15,402 bases of DNA from Thermoplasmata archaeon (GCA_020351895.1 CP070672.1:1710202-1725603); one strand, 5' to 3'; counted from the first letter of the stretch, positions 6,197 to 14,724 are shown. The notes: generated from the letters alone by a model not told the origin. Translations and numbers: made by a program.

Positions 6197-6598
6197 ATGG
6201 ATCAAAAAGAAATATATATGAGAGAGTGGGAAAAGAGATATGATTCGTATCTATCATATAGATATCAATATCTATTTGTCTCTATAGTCATGGTACTTTT
6301 TGTGTCCGGGTCATTTACCCTTGCATTTGCCTTTAAATTCGATTATATTCTAAAAATAATTCTTCTTTCGGCCCCTACACTTGTCATGATTATCTATTAC
6401 TATGCGCATGTGGTTGCAGAAGTTTATCTGAAGCAATTGGCCCAGAGAATGAGGGCACTGGAAGTAAGGCTAAAAATGGGGCCTTTTCATACTGTTGATC
6501 CACTGCTATTTGCCGTGAAAACATCCCAGATAATCGGTGTAATTTCTTTCTTATTCTTCTTTAGTGTGCTTCTCATAGCATTATTGGAGATAGCATAA
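6197..6598 (+). CDS. Three-helix membrane protein of unknown function
   Basis: The 133-aa product starts MDQKEIYMREWEKRYDSYLS with AAAGGGG (6184-6190) six nt upstream. The frame is open back to 5972, but the upstream part is AT-biased, reaches into the T-tract terminator region and lacks a ribosome site, so the shorter start is chosen. Three hydrophobic helices are visible at about 24-46, 51-73 and 112-131. Between helices 2 and 3 lies an amphipathic charged stretch (EVYLKQLAQRMRALEVRLKM, about 75-94) that could pair as a coiled coil. The arrangement of a short charged N-terminus, a two-helix hairpin and a helical linker recalls small SLATT-like or other uncharacterised membrane proteins, but I recognise no motif that proves a family. 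It precedes the 1483-aa surface protein by 146 nt with a separate promoter between. Confidence 0.75.
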   Translation: MDQKEIYMREWEKRYDSYLSYRYQYLFVSIVMVLFVSGSFTLAFAFKFDYILKIILLSAPTLVMIIYYYAHVVAEVYLKQLAQRMRALEVRLKMGPFHTVDPLLFAVKTSQIIGVISFLFFFSVLLIALLEIA

Positions 6599-6624
6599 GT
6601 TCGAGATGCTTGTATCTTGCGGAA

Positions 6625-6641
6625 TTGGCATGCCATCTGCA
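6625..6641 (+). promoter_or_regulatory. 17-bp conserved element with palindrome TGGCATGCCA, copy 1
   Basis: TTGGCATGCCATCTGCA is repeated exactly at 14541-14557. Its 10-bp palindrome (6626-6635) sits 8 bp before the TATA-like TTTTAAATAATAAT of the 1483-aa gene. Likely a transcription factor site. Confidence 0.45.
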
Positions 6642-6642
6642 C

Positions 6643-6657
6643 ATTTTAAATAATAAT
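6643..6657 (+). promoter_or_regulatory. TATA box of the 1483-aa surface protein gene
   Basis: ATTTTAAATAATAAT gives an expected start of transcription near 6672 and a leader of about 70 nt. A perfect hairpin ATACAG-CCC-CTGTAT (6664-6678) covers the expected start site and may be a second operator or the first structure of the leader. AGGAGGT at 6731-6737 is the ribosome binding site. Confidence 0.4.
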
Positions 6658-6744
6658 AGAATCATACAGCCCCTGTATAGTCAAAAAGGAGGGGGGTTAG
6701 ATATAATCACCCTTATCAGAAATAGGAAACAGGAGGTATGAGTC

Positions 6745-9700
6745 ATGAGAATTGTAGCCAGCGTATTTATCTTAGGTGTTTTCATTGCCCTTTGTGCCGT
6801 CCCAGAGCCAGCAGAAGCTTTTCCCACTAAGACCACACCGGATTTAACAGTCCCAAGCCTGGAATACTCCGGTAATATCGCAATAGCCGATCTGAACAGT
6901 GATACAATGGATGACATCATAGATACCAGTGATTATTCCAATGGCTACTCAGCTGCAATATATTATCAAAAAGTAAGCCCCCCTTTTTCAGCCCCACAAG
7001 ATCGAACCTTAAGCACAGGCCAGGATCCACAGGGAACAGATATAGGAGACCTGAACAATGATACCCTAAATGATGTGATTATCGTTAGCAGACAGGCTAA
7101 TAGGATTCAAATCCATTACCAAAATCCGGATCATACCATTAACGAAAGTGCCGATGTAACGATCAACACGGGTTCCCAGCCAACAGATGTAGAGATAGCC
7201 GATGTTAACAATGACACACTCAATGATATCGTCTGCACGAACAAGAATAATGGTATTATCGTAATACACTATCAGGAGGATAATAATACTATCAATAAGA
7301 CCGTGGGACTCACCCTGACCACAGGTGGAAATCCATATTTTATAGATACAGGTGATTTAAATGATGATGGATTGATCGATATCATAGCCGTGAGACCAGG
7401 AAGCGATGACGGTCATATCTTCTACCAACGAAACGACAATCTCTTCAACACCACCTCTGATTGGACCCTAACATCCATAGGCACACCGTATGCTGTGAGG
7501 ATCGAGGATATGAATGATGACGATTTAAACGATATCGTAATCGGAGACCTCAACACCGTGAATCCATTGTTTCTCTTCTATCAAAAAAACGACAACACCT
7601 TTTCCAGCACCCCTGATTTTACAATCAGTATCACCAGAGGGGTCAGAGCACTGGAGGTTGGGGACCTAAACCGAGACGGTCTGAACGATATCGTGGCCGT
7701 AAACGCCTATGATCCATTCTATGGTTTTATTTATTTTCAAAACCAAGATAACACCATGCCAAGCAGTCCAGATGTCACGCTCACGGTTGGGAACCAACCT
7801 TCTTCCGTAGGCATAGGTTATCTTAACGATGATTCATACATCGATATAGCCATAACCCATACATACAGTGACGACATCCGAATTTACTTCGGAGAGTCAG
7901 TGGTAGTGAACCAACCTCCAGAGGTAAAGATACTCTTTCCCAATGGAGGGGAGATGCTTTCAGGAAACTTGAGCATATTGTGGAATGGCTCAGACGCTGA
8001 TTCAGACACCGTGGATTATGAAATCTATCTGAGCACTGATGGTGGAAACACCTGGGGGACCCCTATCTATAATACTACATATATAGAATCACCCACAGAA
8101 ATCACTCATATCTGGGACCAATTCAACACAACTAGCTTTCCTGATAGCAATATCTGTCTAATAAAGATCACAGCCAATGATCACATGGGACCGCCTGTGG
8201 AGGTTAATTCCTCTTCTTTTTTCATAATTGACAATAATCCTCCTGTTACAAACCATGACTACAATGGTCTTTGGCATTCGTCTGATTTTCAAATCACGTT
8301 AATCGCCACAGATGCAGGATCAGGTGTCAATAATACCTTCTACATGATAAACGGAGGACCGATAAACTCCGTATCAGTGAATGGTCATCCACAGATCACA
8401 ACAGAAGGAACGGCAAACACACTGGAATACTGGAGTGATGACAACGTTTTCAATTTGGAAGATCATAATCTGCTCATGAACATAAAACTGGATAAGACGC
8501 AACCAACATCCTCAGACGACTATGATGATTTATGGCATACTTCTGCTTTTACCATCAGTCTATCGGCCTTTGATGGTCTCAGTGGAATCGATGATATCTA
8601 CTATCGGATAAACGGAGGACCTATATACTCCGTTTCAGTGAATGGTCCACCCCAAATTACCACAGAAGGTGCAACAAATACACTGGAATACTGGAGTGTG
8701 GATAATGCCTCAAATGAAGAGGTTCACAACATGCTCACAGACATAAAACTGGATATGAACCCCCCGAAAACCACTGATGACTATGACGGTTTATGGCATA
8801 ACACTCCTTTTACAATCAATCTCTCGGCATCCGATAATGGTAGTGGTGTTGATGAGACATACTATCGAATCAACGGAGGGCCCATAAACTCGGTTTCGGC
8901 AGACGGTCAACCTCAAATCGCAACAGAAGGAGCTTCAAACACGCTGGAATACTGGAGTGTGGACAACATCTTAAATGAGGAAATTCACAAAATGCTTATG
9001 GACATAAAACTGGATATGACCTCTCCTACGAGCTCTGATGACTATGATGGTTTATGGCACAACTCTTCTTTTACCATCAATTTGTCTGCCATAGATGGAC
9101 TCAGCGGGGTTGATGATATCTATTACCGAATCAATGGGGGACCGATAAATTCTGTCTCAGTAGACGGACAACCGCAAATTACCACAGAAGGAGCTTCAAA
9201 CACACTGGAATACTGGAGTGTGGACAACATCTTAAATGAGGAAATTCACAATATACTCACGGACATAAAACTGGATACTACCCCACCTATCACAAGCCCT
9301 GACTATGATGGTTTATGGCATAACTCTCCCTTTACGATCTATCTATCGGCTTTAGATAGTATCAGTGGAATTGATGAGATCTACTATCGGATAAACGGAG
9401 GACCTATAAATTCTGTTTCAGTAGACGGTCAACCTATAATCACAACAGAAGGAGCGGCAAACACACTGGAATATTGGAGTGTGGACAACGCCTCAAATGA
9501 GGAGATCCACAACCTGCTCACAGAAATCAAATTTGATACAACCCCACCGATTTCAATCCATGATTATGATGGTGAATGGAATATCATGATGGCAGTCATC
9601 AATTTAGCAGCCTATGACGATTTGAGTGGGGTGGACGATATATTCTATAGGATCAACAACGGTGCTGTTTTAAGTCGAAAAGCCCATGGCCAGCCGATTA

Positions 9701-11196
9701 TCACCACGCAGGGTAATGCAAATACACTTGAATTTTGGGCAGTGGATAATATCAGCAACGAGGAGTCCCCTCATAATTTTATCAACGACATCAAATTGGA
9801 TGGAATCATACCCTGCATCATTCTCCAAACCCCGGCAAATTGTTCGCACATCCCGGCAGGAAGGACAATCGACTTCGAGATAGTGGAAACATATCTCAAC
9901 AATACTTACTATTCCTTTGATGACCAAATATATGAGGAGCTGTACGCCCCTTACAATATCTTTACAGCTGGTTGGGAGGATGGTAATTATACAATATACA
10001 TAAGAGCAATAGATCTTGCAGGTAACTCGAACCTTTCATGGTATCTTCTCACAATCGATTCAGTTTCGCCGCAAATACTCCTAAATTCACCATTGAACAA
10101 TTCAATTAACTATGGTGGAGCTGTCTTAGACTTCTTTATATTCGACCTGAACCTACTTCATGTGAATTCCTCTGTAAACGGAAGCTCCGATCTTGTCATC
10201 CTTGATCCATTCGATATCACCACAACAGGATGGCCAGATGGGGATTACACTGTCCAAATCAATGCAGTGGATCTAGCCGGAAATTCGAAATCTTCCTGGT
10301 ATTTATTTACCCTGGATTCCACTCCTCCAGAAATCCTCTTTGATACCAACCTCAACCATTCAACCGTACCTGTAGGCAGGATAATCCAGATGGATATTTC
10401 AGATCCGCATTTGAGTGGTACATTCTGTTCCTTGGATGGAGGTGATTTCGATGTCTTCGCATCCCCTTATATCTTAAATACCTCAGGTTGGGATCATGGA
10501 ATACACACAATCAGAGTGTCCGCAGATGATGTCGTTGGAAATGAAAAGACCGTATTCTTCGACATAACAGTTGATGCCATATCTCCCTATGTAATATCAA
10601 CAGATCCGCACACCAATTCTGAAAATATCGAGATCTCCTGTATTATTACCATAACCTTTAATGAGCCCATGAACGTGACAAACTTTAGGGATTGTCTTTA
10701 CATCTCGACCTCTGTTGAATTCGTCTCATATTGGGATGAAGCTAAAGAGGTACTGTATATTTCCTTTGAGACAAACAATCTGGCCTTTGCAACAGCCTAC
10801 AACATAACAATCGACTCCAGGCTTTCCGATGTAAACGGAAATCCCATGGCTGACGATTTTACGTTGGCTTTCACCACAGAAGAAGCTCCCACAGATTCAG
10901 GGGATGATGGGCTTTTATTTGGCTTGCACTGTTTATGGATCTTGTTATTGTTGGTAATCGTTATTGTCATCATCCTCCTAATTATTCTTTTAGGAATGAA
11001 GCGCAAGAAACCTCAGGAAAGCCCAGATACGAAAGGACGTGAGGTAGCGTTTGATATGGGTCAGGAGGATCGCCCCTCAGAAACCAAGATCAGCCCAATC
11101 CCACCTCCTTTAAAGGAACTGCCGCCTCCCCCGCCACCCGAAGAGGGGATTTTACCACCTCCCCCACCACCCCCTCCTCCACCTTCTAATCCATGA
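6745..11196 (+). CDS. 1483-aa membrane-anchored surface protein: FG-GAP propeller, OmpL47-like repeats, Ig-like domains, polyproline tail
   Basis: A signal peptide (1-25, ending PAEA) is followed by seven FG-GAP/VCBS-type repeats (about 35-388) with acidic loops such as DLNNDTLND, DLNDDGLID and DLNRDGLND, as in calcium-binding seven-bladed propellers. An FN3/Ig-like domain follows (about 390-497, with FPNGGE and STDGGNTW). Six tandem 86-88-aa repeats (about 498-1019) share DYDGLWH, SGxDxxYYRINGGPI, TTEGxxNTLEYWSVDN, typical of OmpL47-like beta repeats. Three Ig-like units (about 1020-1281; DLAGNS motifs) and a Big_5/SbsA-like domain (about 1282-1382; ITFNEPMN, DVNGNPM) lead to one membrane helix (about 1396-1418), KRKK, and a cytoplasmic tail ending in runs of six and ten prolines. 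Many NxS/T sequons suit archaeal N-glycosylation. Probably an adhesin or ligand-binding surface protein; binding partner unknown. Start chosen from AGGAGGT 7 nt upstream. Confidence 0.9.
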   Translation: MRIVASVFILGVFIALCAVPEPAEAFPTKTTPDLTVPSLEYSGNIAIADLNSDTMDDIIDTSDYSNGYSAAIYYQKVSPPFSAPQDRTLSTGQDPQGTDIGDLNNDTLNDVIIVSRQANRIQIHYQNPDHTINESADVTINTGSQPTDVEIADVNNDTLNDIVCTNKNNGIIVIHYQEDNNTINKTVGLTLTTGGNPYFIDTGDLNDDGLIDIIAVRPGSDDGHIFYQRNDNLFNTTSDWTLTSIGTPYAVRIEDMNDDDLNDIVIGDLNTVNPLFLFYQKNDNTFSSTPDFTISITRGVRALEVGDLNRDGLNDIVAVNAYDPFYGFIYFQNQDNTMPSSPDVTLTVGNQPSSVGIGYLNDDSYIDIAITHTYSDDIRIYFGESVVVNQPPEVKILFPNGGEMLSGNLSILWNGSDADSDTVDYEIYLSTDGGNTWGTPIYNTTYIESPTEITHIWDQFNTTSFPDSNICLIKITANDHMGPPVEVNSSSFFIIDNNPPVTNHDYNGLWHSSDFQITLIATDAGSGVNNTFYMINGGPINSVSVNGHPQITTEGTANTLEYWSDDNVFNLEDHNLLMNIKLDKTQPTSSDDYDDLWHTSAFTISLSAFDGLSGIDDIYYRINGGPIYSVSVNGPPQITTEGATNTLEYWSVDNASNEEVHNMLTDIKLDMNPPKTTDDYDGLWHNTPFTINLSASDNGSGVDETYYRINGGPINSVSADGQPQIATEGASNTLEYWSVDNILNEEIHKMLMDIKLDMTSPTSSDDYDGLWHNSSFTINLSAIDGLSGVDDIYYRINGGPINSVSVDGQPQITTEGASNTLEYWSVDNILNEEIHNILTDIKLDTTPPITSPDYDGLWHNSPFTIYLSALDSISGIDEIYYRINGGPINSVSVDGQPIITTEGAANTLEYWSVDNASNEEIHNLLTEIKFDTTPPISIHDYDGEWNIMMAVINLAAYDDLSGVDDIFYRINNGAVLSRKAHGQPIITTQGNANTLEFWAVDNISNEESPHNFINDIKLDGIIPCIILQTPANCSHIPAGRTIDFEIVETYLNNTYYSFDDQIYEELYAPYNIFTAGWEDGNYTIYIRAIDLAGNSNLSWYLLTIDSVSPQILLNSPLNNSINYGGAVLDFFIFDLNLLHVNSSVNGSSDLVILDPFDITTTGWPDGDYTVQINAVDLAGNSKSSWYLFTLDSTPPEILFDTNLNHSTVPVGRIIQMDISDPHLSGTFCSLDGGDFDVFASPYILNTSGWDHGIHTIRVSADDVVGNEKTVFFDITVDAISPYVISTDPHTNSENIEISCIITITFNEPMNVTNFRDCLYISTSVEFVSYWDEAKEVLYISFETNNLAFATAYNITIDSRLSDVNGNPMADDFTLAFTTEEAPTDSGDDGLLFGLHCLWILLLLVIVIVIILLIILLGMKRKKPQESPDTKGREVAFDMGQEDRPSETKISPIPPPLKELPPPPPPEEGILPPPPPPPPPPSNP
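8236..9801 (+). repeat. Six tandem ~261-bp repeats within the surface protein gene
   Basis: Units at 8236-8493, 8494-8754, 8755-9015, 9016-9276, 9277-9537 and 9538-9801 each encode one OmpL47-like domain. Units 3 and 4 share long exact DNA stretches (47 bp around TGGAATACTGGAGTGTGGAC, 8943-8989 and 9204-9250), showing recent duplication or gene conversion; units 1 and 6 are the most diverged, as expected for array ends. Confidence 0.9.
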
Positions 11197-11287
11197 TAAA
11201 AATATTGACCTAAACAAAGATGTATCTTCTTAGAAGGAATACTCTGAGGAGTTTGGGGAATGCGATGTTTTTAAGGAGAGGATTAAA

Positions 11288-11353
11288 ATGAAATCATTAG
11301 ACAAATCTATCCGCGTCATGAGCTGCAGAAATTTTAACATGGTTGCAGTTTAG
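11288..11353 (+). CDS. Possible 21-aa peptide (MKSLDKSIRVMSCRNFNMVAV)
   Basis: A strong AAGGAGAGG (11273-11281) lies six nt before an ATG opening a 21-codon frame that ends at TAG 11351-11353. It runs antisense to the last codons of the zinc-ribbon gene. The only support is the ribosome site; a chance purine run is possible. Confidence 0.15.
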   Translation: MKSLDKSIRVMSCRNFNMVAV

Positions 11354-11512
11354 GCAGCGAGATGCAATAAGCGGCCTTTTACCTTTATATTTTCTATTGT
11401 ATGATTGAAAGTAAACTCTTTGTTGTTGGTATATTACGGCTCTCCCTATCCAGGATAATATAATCTGACCTGAATCCCATTGATCCTTACCACATTCCGG
11501 ACATGCTACCAT
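11297..11512 (-). CDS. Small zinc-ribbon protein
   Basis: The 71-aa product starts MVACPECGKDQWDSGQ and ends with CLNCNHVKISAAHDADRFV; the two CxxC pairs are the ligand set of a zinc ribbon, separated by about 45 residues with aromatic and basic content (Trp, Tyr, Arg, Lys). It has no signal peptide or clear membrane helix and is probably cytoplasmic, possibly nucleic-acid binding or part of a larger complex, but no specific family is recognised. GGGGTGAT (11524-11517) four nt before the ATG supports this start. The frame is open to an ATG at 11611, which would add 33 residues without a ribosome site; with a TATA-like box at 11662-11655 that longer form would have a leader of about 20 nt, so it is not ruled out. 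It is the only non-exported gene between the two large surface proteins and lies on the opposite strand. Confidence 0.65.
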   Translation of the reverse strand: MVACPECGKDQWDSGQIILSWIGRAVIYQQQRVYFQSYNRKYKGKRPLIASRCLNCNHVKISAAHDADRFV

Positions 11513-11654
11513 AGCTATCACCCCGGAAAAGGAATACCGATCCCCCTTTAAAACATTTTTCTGAACAGGATTAAAAGGGCTGTGGCCTCTGTAAAACGAT
11601 TCTTCATTCAATCTTGGGCCATGAGATATTTGTGAATGTGCAATATGAAAAACC

Positions 11655-11662
11655 TTAAATAG
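11655..11662. promoter_or_regulatory. Shared TATA-like box between divergent genes
   Basis: TTAAATAG on the plus strand (CTATTTAA on the minus) is the best TATA-like sequence in the 257-bp gap between the zinc-ribbon gene and the 907-aa gene. Rightward transcription would start near 11683, leaving about 87 nt of leader; leftward near 11633. Which gene uses it is unclear. Confidence 0.25.
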
Positions 11663-11769
11663 TTGTCAAATTGAGTTCCGAAATTCTTATTATTGTTCGG
11701 GTCATATTTGAATTCATACCAAAGAGGCTTTAGTAAGCCGTCTATGGGAAGAGATAGAGAGGAAAAAAT

Positions 11770-14493
11770 ATGTGCAAGATAAGAAGTACCATTATAATTG
11801 CTGTCTTTTTAGTGGGTTTGTTTATGGGAATTGTAAATATCTCCTTAAATGCGAAAGCGGATGCCCAGGGGGACTGGATCGAGGAGATAATAAGAGATGT
11901 CCCCACAAGTGTCAGGGCCTTGGATCTGGGAGATGTTGATCTGGACGGTGAAAATGAGGTGGTGGTAGGTCTAGGGAACACAACATACGAGGTGAGAATG
12001 TACGAAAAAGAAAATGGCATTTGGAAAGAAACCCTTATAGCCGACACCCCTGTTGGTGTCTCCAATCTGGTTGTAGGGGATGCAGATAATGATGGGGCAT
12101 GTGAAATCGTATGTACCTTAGCTTCACCAACAAACCAGGCGAGGATGTACGAGTATGTAAGTGGCAGCTGGATGGAGGAGATAATAACCTCTGCCCCTGT
12201 TCAGATATATTCAATGGCATTAGGTGATGCCGATAACGATGGATTTAACGAGGTTGTCATAGGCCTGGCCAATACCACAAATGATGTGAGGGCGTATCAA
12301 AGATCTGGTGTATGGATTGAGGAAAATATTACGGATGTAAACTACGATGTGGCTCAAGTGGCCATAGGGGACGCGGATAACGATGGTAAAAATGAGGTGG
12401 TCATAGGCCTTGACGGCAATTTCCCCTTGCCACCTTCCCCTGTGTACATTACAAACGAGCTTCGGGTCTATGAGAAGTCAGGAGTTATCTGGTTAGAGGA
12501 CAACATCACAAATACTGTAGATGACGACATTATCTCCATTGTCATAGGTGATTGTGACGAAGATGGTAAAAACGAGGTGTGCATAACTTGCGCCGATTTT
12601 TTTACCAACTCGGAATTCCATACCTACGAGAATAAAAGCGGAACCTGGACGCAGGAGCTGCAATTCCCAACACCCCCTAATACCCTGATATGGGTTGGGG
12701 GTGTTGGTGACACAGACAACGACGGGATAAACGAGTTCATCACAGTCGGAGCCCAAGGCTTCGGTGCCGGGCAGGCAAGCGTGGCGGTATGGGAAAACAT
12801 TAGCAATGTATTTTATGGCGACATGGTGGCAAGCAATCTACCGAATCGTCCATACACTGTCATAGGTGACTGCGATAACGATGGTGTCAATGAGATCATC
12901 GGTGGTCTTTTATCCACATCATACGAGGTGAGGATTTTTGCAAACGATAGGGGAAAAATCGGCTTCACATCGCATCATGATGGGGAATATGTCTTGGGCC
13001 AAGAACTTATCGAGGTGATGGTAACCTCCAACTATGTGGATGCTGTAAGGTTTTACGTTGATGATGTGCTCAATTTCACTGATACCGTTTATCCTTATCA
13101 GTTCATGCTGGATACAACCATACTTGTCGAAGATTCAATTTGCACAATTAAAGCAGAGGGTTTGAGGGGAGATAACCCGCCCTTGACAGCCGAAATAAAT
13201 CTCGAAGTGAACAATTTCATCCCAGTGGGCGATTATATCTCGGTATCTACGGGAAAGAGCACCTATTCACCAGACCAAGACGTGTCCGTAGTTGTCGGTC
13301 TTAAGTCTCCTCCATCTTTTACAACCTTGAATCTGATTGTGAGCTATGCCGACCCCAGCAGCAACACCCTATATTCTGTTGATGAAAAATTGCCGTACAA
13401 CAACCAGTATATGATAAATCTACCGCTTCAAAGCGACGCAGAACTAGGGACTTACACTGTTTTTGTGGAGGCTTATGGCATCGAAAAGGACATGATAATC
13501 TGGAGTGACACGAACACGACCACCTTCGATGTTGTGGGAAAGAGCGTTCAGGAGCAATTGGATGAAATAAATGCCTCCATTCTGAACAGCATATCAGGAA
13601 TCGAGGGGAATTTACTGGCAAGCATTGCAGATGTGAACGCCTCCCTTACCTATGATATACAGAATTTACTGACTAGTATAACAGATGATGTGGCTGAGTT
13701 GAATTCCTCGCTATCGTATCAACTCACGAATCTCTTGAATAACATGACTACAGATAACGAATCTCTCAGAACCTGGCTTGATCTCGTGCTCGGCGCTTTA
13801 GATACGAATCTAACTGACACAAGGGTCGTGCTTGAAACTCAATTAGATGATCTGGGGGAATACATGGCAGGTTTCAATTACAGCCTTAAAAGTGATTTGG
13901 GCGGTATCATTGCAGACATTCAGGCACATGATTCTGATACCGGCCAAAACCACTCGGATATCAATGACAAGTTAAATCAATTGTTGATGGGTGGAATAGG
14001 AGCCGAGGGAATTGCGGAGTTAAAGATCATGCTCACGAATTTGGCTCAAAATCTCTCCGAGCATAATCAATCCATTGCAAACGATATTATTGAAGTGGTT
14101 TATGACATCGAAGATTTCGAGACGCAGACAGGCCAAAAGCTGGATAATATAAACAGTACCCTGGATGACCTAGCCAAACTCGATAGTATCCTAGCTGACC
14201 TCGACGATCTGGATCAAGACCTGCAAGCTGCCCAGGCTTCAATCGATGATATACCAAAAGAGAAGGAGGAGGACTTCCCCATCGCAGAAGGCCTCTTGTT
14301 CGTTGTGATAGCTCTGTTGATTCTCAATTTACTTGCACCACTGATTGGTAGAAAGGGAAGGGAAAGTGGTGTGGAAGCTCTTTTCGAGGAAGAGGTTGAA
14401 CCAGAAAGTAAGAAAATGGAAGAAGTAAGTGGAAGAGAAGAACCAGAAGTCGAAAAAAAGGAGATTGAGGAATTCGAAATGGATATTTCGTGA
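11770..14493 (+). CDS. 907-aa membrane-anchored FG-GAP surface protein with coiled-coil stalk
   Basis: An N-terminal hydrophobic signal (about 1-31, ending NAKADAQ) is followed by seven blades each with a calcium-loop motif: DVDLDGENE, DADNDGACE, DADNDGFNE, DADNDGKNE, DCDEDGKNE, DTDNDGINE, DCDNDGVNE (about 35-395). This is a complete seven-bladed FG-GAP propeller of the integrin-alpha/VCBS type. Two Ig-like or macroglobulin-like beta domains follow (about 397-485, with VRFYVDD; 490-588, with STGKSTYSPDQDV). Residues about 591-833 are a long heptad-rich coiled coil (QEQLDEINAS, DDLAKLDSILADLDDLDQDL) with many NxS/T sequons. One membrane helix (about 838-858) and a highly charged Glu/Lys tail end the protein. 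This is a head-stalk-anchor layout for binding outside the cell, perhaps signalling inwards. The ribosome site is AGAGG at 11758-11762, 7 nt before the ATG. Partner unknown. Confidence 0.9.
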   Translation: MCKIRSTIIIAVFLVGLFMGIVNISLNAKADAQGDWIEEIIRDVPTSVRALDLGDVDLDGENEVVVGLGNTTYEVRMYEKENGIWKETLIADTPVGVSNLVVGDADNDGACEIVCTLASPTNQARMYEYVSGSWMEEIITSAPVQIYSMALGDADNDGFNEVVIGLANTTNDVRAYQRSGVWIEENITDVNYDVAQVAIGDADNDGKNEVVIGLDGNFPLPPSPVYITNELRVYEKSGVIWLEDNITNTVDDDIISIVIGDCDEDGKNEVCITCADFFTNSEFHTYENKSGTWTQELQFPTPPNTLIWVGGVGDTDNDGINEFITVGAQGFGAGQASVAVWENISNVFYGDMVASNLPNRPYTVIGDCDNDGVNEIIGGLLSTSYEVRIFANDRGKIGFTSHHDGEYVLGQELIEVMVTSNYVDAVRFYVDDVLNFTDTVYPYQFMLDTTILVEDSICTIKAEGLRGDNPPLTAEINLEVNNFIPVGDYISVSTGKSTYSPDQDVSVVVGLKSPPSFTTLNLIVSYADPSSNTLYSVDEKLPYNNQYMINLPLQSDAELGTYTVFVEAYGIEKDMIIWSDTNTTTFDVVGKSVQEQLDEINASILNSISGIEGNLLASIADVNASLTYDIQNLLTSITDDVAELNSSLSYQLTNLLNNMTTDNESLRTWLDLVLGALDTNLTDTRVVLETQLDDLGEYMAGFNYSLKSDLGGIIADIQAHDSDTGQNHSDINDKLNQLLMGGIGAEGIAELKIMLTNLAQNLSEHNQSIANDIIEVVYDIEDFETQTGQKLDNINSTLDDLAKLDSILADLDDLDQDLQAAQASIDDIPKEKEEDFPIAEGLLFVVIALLILNLLAPLIGRKGRESGVEALFEEEVEPESKKMEEVSGREEPEVEKKEIEEFEMDIS

Positions 14494-14540
14494 ATGAATA
14501 TACATAAAATTCTAGTGTGCAGAATCATGACCTCTCACAT

Positions 14541-14557
14541 TTGGCATGCCATCTGCA
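14541..14557 (+). promoter_or_regulatory. 17-bp conserved element with palindrome TGGCATGCCA, copy 2
   Basis: Identical to 6625-6641. It lies 48 nt past the stop of the 907-aa gene and about 230 nt before the PKD gene. A related palindrome ATGCCATGGCAT follows at 14608-14619, directly in front of TTTTTAAAT. Confidence 0.4.
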
Positions 14558-14607
14558 GGAGTCTCCGGATTTGGTGTTGACAGAGGACCAGGATGTTCAT
14601 AGCGGAG

Positions 14608-14627
14608 ATGCCATGGCATTTTTAAAT
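14608..14627 (+). promoter_or_regulatory. Palindrome ATGCCATGGCAT next to TATA-like TTTTTAAAT
   Basis: The 12-bp perfect palindrome (14608-14619) runs into TTTTTAAAT (14619-14627). This resembles the palindrome plus TTTTAAAT arrangement at 6626-6651 and may mark a distal promoter or a regulator site for the PKD gene. Confidence 0.3.
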
Positions 14628-14684
14628 CTTGCACATTATTCTAATCATTACAACATGACGACGAAGATTGTTCACCAAAACCTT

Positions 14685-14724
14685 TAAAAGCTTTTAGAAA
14701 AGCGGGCCAATCTTTATTTATAAA
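14685..14724 (+). promoter_or_regulatory. Proximal promoter of the PKD gene: palindrome TAAAAGCTTTTA and TATA box
   Basis: TTTATAAA at 14717-14724 is a strong TATA box; transcription would start near 14747, leaving a leader of about 27 nt with AAAGGTGAT at 14761-14769. A perfect 12-bp palindrome TAAAAGCTTTTA (14685-14696) lies about 20 bp upstream of it. Confidence 0.45.
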
